Shown here piece by piece: positions 61,594 to 64,000 of a stretch of DNA of 64,000 nt. Under the pieces are notes generated by a model. The model worked only from the letters and a program-made list of their open reading frames with translations. It was not told the DNA's origin and did no database searches. The first letter of the stretch is position 1. Every line of letters begins with the position of its first letter. Origin of the DNA: Ancrocorticia populi (GTDB lineage: Bacteria; Actinomycetota; Actinomycetes; Actinomycetales; Actinomycetaceae); the NCBI RefSeq assembly GCF_003123745.1, contig NZ_QETB01000005.1, forward strand, positions 211,324 to 275,323, written 5' to 3'. The position numbers were made by a program, and so were the translations under genes.

Positions 61594-61605
61594 GAGACGC
61601 GTCTC
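61594..61605. promoter_or_regulatory. 12-bp palindrome in the aceE-DUF3052 gap
   Basis: GAGACGCGTCTC is a perfect palindrome in the 276-bp divergent intergenic region, about 180 bp from the aceE start and 85 bp from the DUF3052 start; a possible operator. No other strong element is seen in the gap. Confidence 0.3.
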
Positions 61606-61688
61606 TGTGACGCCTGCAATGGCGGATCTTTGGCTCAAAATGCCCTGCTCGCTTGCGATCTTGGCGCGAATACGGTGAGCTTATAGCC

Positions 61689-62087
61689 ATGGGATCGTTT
61701 GGTTTCACCAAGGGAAGTGTTGTTCAAGAATTCGGTTATGACGAGGACGTCGATTTCGGCGTACGCTCAGCCATCGAAGGAGATGTAGGGCGTGAACTCG
61801 TCGATGAGGATTACCCCGACATCGCCGATGCTGCGCTGGGATGGTGGCGCGAAGAGGACGGTGACGTTGATGACCTCACCGATCTATTCCTCGATATGAA
61901 AGCCAATATGGACTCCGAGGATGCCGTGCTCTGGCTGTTGGTGCCTGGGCCACGCCAGTTCGGCTACGTAGAAACCAGCGTCATCGAAGAAGCCGCCGAG
62001 ACCGCTGGCCTCCTTGCTACAACAAGTGCGGCCGTGTCCGACACATGGATGGGTGTGCGGCTCAGCCCGCAAGGTGAACGCCGGTAG
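61689..62087 (+). CDS. DUF3052 family protein
   Basis: A 132-residue protein with the family signature GSFGFTKGSVVQEFGYDEDVD, an acidic WWREEDGDVDDLTDLFLDM stretch and LWLLVPGPRQFGYVETSVIEEAA (read in parts). Actinobacteria-specific, function unknown; divergent pairing with aceE is conserved in the phylum. ATG 61689 with GGTGAG 9 nt upstream is preferred over an in-frame ATG 36 nt earlier. Confidence 0.88.
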   Translation: MGSFGFTKGSVVQEFGYDEDVDFGVRSAIEGDVGRELVDEDYPDIADAALGWWREEDGDVDDLTDLFLDMKANMDSEDAVLWLLVPGPRQFGYVETSVIEEAAETAGLLATTSAAVSDTWMGVRLSPQGERR

Positions 62088-62174
62088 GCGTACCTCACAT
62101 CATTTGGAAGAGCGGCGGGAATGTCCTAGCTGCTATGATTTCGGAGTCGCTTCGTTACGGCGGGGTGATTCTGA

Positions 62175-62248
62175 GGGCCTATAGCTCAGTTGGCTAGAGC
62201 GCCACGTTTACACCGTGGATGTCAGGGGTTCGAGTCCCTTTGGGCCCA
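62175..62248 (+). tRNA. tRNA-Val (anticodon TAC)
   Basis: 74-nt cloverleaf: acceptor GGGCCTA/TGGGCCC, D-arm GCTC/GAGC, anticodon stem CCACG/CGTGG with loop TTTACAC, T-arm AGGGG-TTCGAGT-CCCTT. CCA is not encoded. TATGAT at 62134-62139 is a likely -10 box. Accessory DNA begins directly after it. Confidence 0.95.
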
Positions 62249-62254
62249 CAAATG

Positions 62255-62306
62255 TGATGTCCCGAGACATGTGCCATTCATGTCTCGGGACATCAGCCAT
62301 TTTTTG
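62255..62306 (+). terminator. Very long hairpin after tRNA-Val, with T-run
   Basis: A perfect 17-bp stem (62255-62271 with 62279-62295), first arm TGATGTCCCGAGACATG, loop of 7 nt, followed by a T-rich tract (62300-62305, six T). It would work as a terminator for tRNA-Val; its unusual length and position at the end of a transposase remnant suggest it derives from insertion sequence ends. Confidence 0.7.
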
Positions 62307-62545
62307 GGCCATCGTCCTGCTGGTTTGAGTCTGTTTCTCCAGTAGGTGTGGTTGGGGTTGATGTCGTGCTCGCTGAGGACTTTTCCGGTGTCGAGATGGA
62401 TGACGGTGACGGTGGTGCGGCCCGCAACAACGTCACCGCCGTACCAAACAGCATCGTGCGGAGCTGGTCAGCGGGCAGGATCGAGACTCGCCGAATGGAG
62501 CGCTGGTTCGTCCGGGAACCGTAATCGCCGACGGTGCTGGTGTTG
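62297..62545 (-). pseudogene. Decayed transposase C-terminal remnant (IS481/integrase-core-like)
   Basis: Minus-strand translation reads VGDYGSRTNQRSIRRVSIL then PADQLRTM near 62545-62455, and in a different frame WYGGDVVAGRTTVTVIHLD, TGKVLSEHDINPNHTYWRN (62453-62330). The two parts join across a frameshift near 62455, no start codon exists, and a stop breaks the second frame upstream. The composition of beta-strand repeats followed by a basic tail resembles the C-terminal domain of actinobacterial IS481-type transposases. Together with 62546-62720, where nothing recognisable is seen, it fills the gap behind tRNA-Val. Confidence 0.6.
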
Positions 62546-62720
62546 GTGAGTTCGTCACGTTACCCGATCAGCGTGGACACGTCTTTCAAGCAAGGTTTGA
62601 ACGCCCTGAGTCAACACAGCTTTGATATCTCAAGCGTGCGGCGACTTGGCGTTGCTCTCGTCCGTGCGCGAATTCCGATTTCTGGCATTCGATAGCTATC
62701 AGGGCCCCTCTGGCGCAAGC

Positions 62721-62749
62721 TTGAAACTATACCGTCCCGCCGGTATAGT
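62721..62749 (+). promoter_or_regulatory. Promoter of the TetR-GNAT unit
   Basis: TTGAAA (62721-62726) and TATAGT (62744-62749) with an exact 17-bp spacer, one of the closest matches to the housekeeping consensus in the window. Confidence 0.8.
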
Positions 62750-62751
62750 TT
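62724..62751. promoter_or_regulatory. TetR-type operator covering the promoter
   Basis: AAACTATACCG (62724-62734) and CGGTATAGTTT (62741-62751) are perfect 11-bp inverted repeats with a 6-bp centre. The operator spans from the -35 to past the -10 box, so binding of the downstream TetR protein would exclude RNA polymerase. Confidence 0.85.
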
Positions 62752-62782
62752 TGAGTAGTTTGGCGAACTTAGGAGACCTGAA

Positions 62783-63361
62783 ATGGGGCGCAAGGCAGGA
62801 CGCGGAGCGGGCGAGACCAGACGGCTGATCCTGGATGCTGCTTCACGGTTGATCGGTCGGCACGGGACCGCGGTGCCGGTCTCTGACATTGCTGAGGCCG
62901 CTGGGGTGTCCAAAGGCGGGCTGCTCTATCACTTCCCGAACAAGGAAGCGCTGCTGAGCGGGCTGGCCACCGAGCTGATGGAACGGTTCCGCGTGCAGGT
63001 GGAGGAGATCGCCGACCAGGAGGAGCCTGGCCCGGGGAGGCTGACTCGCGCCTACATCCGGGTCAGCTTCGCTCACGCCGGTGACTTTACCGGGTTGCGT
63101 GACTACATTGCTCTGGCCGCGCATCTGATGTTCGAACCCGAACTAGAAGCACTAGCCCAGGCTGACGCCGCAAAGTGGCGCAAAGCCCTGTCCTACGATG
63201 GTTTGGATCCGGCGGTCACCCGAATGGTGATCGCTGCCACCGATGGGGCTAACAGTGCCCCGCTGTGGGGAGCGGTGCTGACTGATGCCGACAGCCAGGC
63301 CCTCGAAGCGGACCTCGTCGCGTTGACCCGCAGTGACCGCGAAACCACGACCATCCTGTGA
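62783..63361 (+). CDS. TetR/AcrR family repressor
   Basis: A 192-residue TetR regulator: N-terminal helix-turn-helix (about 12-58: LILDAASRLI, VSDIAEAAGVSKGGLLYHFPNKEAL in parts) and a C-terminal ligand domain. An 11-bp perfect palindrome over its own promoter implies autoregulation. GAGACC precedes ATG. It overlaps or abuts the GNAT gene, so the two form one unit. The ligand is unknown. Located in an accessory patch between a transposase remnant and an IS3 element. Confidence 0.9.
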   Translation: MGRKAGRGAGETRRLILDAASRLIGRHGTAVPVSDIAEAAGVSKGGLLYHFPNKEALLSGLATELMERFRVQVEEIADQEEPGPGRLTRAYIRVSFAHAGDFTGLRDYIALAAHLMFEPELEALAQADAAKWRKALSYDGLDPAVTRMVIAATDGANSAPLWGAVLTDADSQALEADLVALTRSDRETTTIL

Positions 63362-63381
63362 CGACGAAGGAACGAGAAGAC

Positions 63382-63876
63382 ATGAGTGAGATCATTTACC
63401 GCCCCTACCAGGACTCCGACGCCGGAGACATCAAGCAGATCGTCAACGAGGCGTTCTATATCCACCGCTACGTCAAAGGACGTCTGGTGCTCGATAGCGC
63501 CCTGGAGCTCTACCTGCGCGAACGTCTGCTGGCCAGCACCTGGACCCGTGTGGCCGTCAAAGACAGTCGCGTGGTGGGCGTCATCATGGGCCAAGTCGAC
63601 GGAGAACCAACCTTGGGCGGCAGGGTGAAGAACGGGCTGCTGAGTTGGGGGCATATGCTCCGTGCCGGCATCCTCGGGCTGCCGCAGTGGAAGTCGATGC
63701 GCCAGTACTTCGCCTTCGGACCCATCTACCGGAACCTGCGCAAAAAGACTCGTGCGGCGTTGACCGATGAGCTCACCCTCTTCGCCGTGGCCTCCACCAC
63801 CCGCGGCCTCGGTGTCGGCAAAAGGCTCTATGCCGACTACCTGGAACACCTAGATAATCTGGGCCGCACCGACTGA
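63382..63876 (+). pseudogene. GNAT family acetyltransferase truncated by an IS3-type insertion
   Basis: The visible 164 residues hold the GNAT fold through the acetyl-CoA loop (TTRGLGVGKRLYADYLEHLDN, in part) but stop right after GRTD, where family members continue with strand 5 and the FYxxxGF motif. The stop codon lies in sequence that looks like the left end of the IS element that follows, so the C-terminal third is missing or displaced beyond the window. ATG 63382 is used; GTG 63358, overlapping the tetR stop, is an alternative. Function as an enzyme is doubtful. Confidence 0.7.
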
Positions 63877-64000
63877 AGTGGCCGGGGTCTGGTGGAGATG
63901 TGTGCTAACACGGAAGGATAGTCTCATGTCGACACCACGAAAGTATGATCGCGAGCTTCAGGATCGAGCGGTACGCCTGTACGAGGAGCGTATGGCTCGC
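63874..64000 (+). mobile_element. IS3-family insertion sequence, left end
   Basis: The element probably begins around 63874 (TGAAGTGGCCGGGG), at the point where the GNAT coding similarity ends, and carries orfA from 63926. The right end is outside the window, so length and target duplication cannot be given. Confidence 0.65.
63926..64000 (+). CDS. IS3-family transposase OrfA, N-terminal fragment (runs off window)
   Basis: The 25 visible codons read MSTPRKYDRELQDRAVRLYE and on, the typical opening of IS3-family OrfA helix-turn-helix proteins. GGAAGGATA precedes the ATG. The remainder, including any OrfB with the DDE site, lies beyond the window. Confidence 0.85.
   Translation, partial: MSTPRKYDRELQDRAVRLYEERMAR

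Noticed and set aside
1..64000. CRISPR arrays, rRNA operon, prophage
   Set aside because: No regularly spaced direct repeats, no rRNA sequence and no phage structural genes were seen when reading the window.

Overview
The window is a gene-dense chromosomal segment of a Gram-positive, high-GC actinobacterium. Several things point to the family Actinomycetaceae (the Trueperella/Arcanobacterium/Actinomyces group): actinobacteria-restricted families (DUF3040, DUF3052, DUF3145, PAC2, HelD-type helicase), a MurE whose DAP-recognition motif is replaced, and a FemX plus ATP-grasp pair of the kind that builds amino-acid cross-bridges on lysine-type peptidoglycan. The genus is an inference; there is no 16S rRNA gene here.

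Layout. 1-13.1 kb: end of a DinG-type helicase, L-lactate dehydrogenase, then the divergent lexA / small membrane protein-nrdR locus with a LexA operator, an acyl-CoA synthetase, SerA, a HelD-type helicase, a PAC2 protein, a spermidine-synthase-like methyltransferase-fold protein, DNA polymerase IV and a DUF3040 protein. 13.2-32.7 kb: a complete division and cell wall (dcw) cluster, mraZ-rsmH-ftsL-ftsI-murE-murF-mraY-murD-ftsW-murG-murC-ftsQ-ftsZ-pgeF-sepF-yggT-divIVA, followed by lspA and an RluD-family gene. 32.7-47.8 kb: an acetyltransferase, dnaE, an S4-domain protein, a DedA-like protein, a zinc uptake operon with its Fur-family regulator (tandem operators over the znuA start), glyS, a YibE/F membrane protein, dus, dgt and dnaG. 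47.8-55.4 kb: tRNA-Met, a DUF222/HNH gene with a LexA-like box, then murJ, an ATP-grasp ligase and a FemX-type transferase (a lipid II maturation group), two small uncharacterised genes and tRNA-Asn. 55.4-62.2 kb: def, DUF3145, an ACP-fold protein without the phosphopantetheine serine, a helical-repeat protein, a YrdC/YciO protein, a HAD phosphatase, aceE, DUF3052 and tRNA-Val. 62.25-64 kb: an accessory patch with a decayed transposase tail, a TetR regulator under a textbook operator-covered promoter, a GNAT gene cut short by an IS3-type element, and the start of that element's orfA, running off the window.

How it fits together. Most of the middle of the window serves envelope growth: precursor synthesis (MurC-F, MraY, MurG), flipping (MurJ), cross-bridge addition (ATP-grasp + FemX), polymerisation and cross-linking (FtsW, FtsI), division placement (FtsZ, SepF, FtsQ, FtsL, DivIVA) and cytosolic quality control (PgeF). 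MurE specificity and the FemX/ligase pair agree on a branched lysine-type wall. A second theme is the SOS response: lexA, an SOS-controlled small membrane protein at the position of the DivS/ChiZ division inhibitors, dinB and a possibly SOS-linked HNH gene. Many genes have a -10 box ending 6-7 nt before the start codon and no Shine-Dalgarno sequence, which indicates leaderless mRNAs. No CRISPR array, rRNA, prophage or secretion system was seen.
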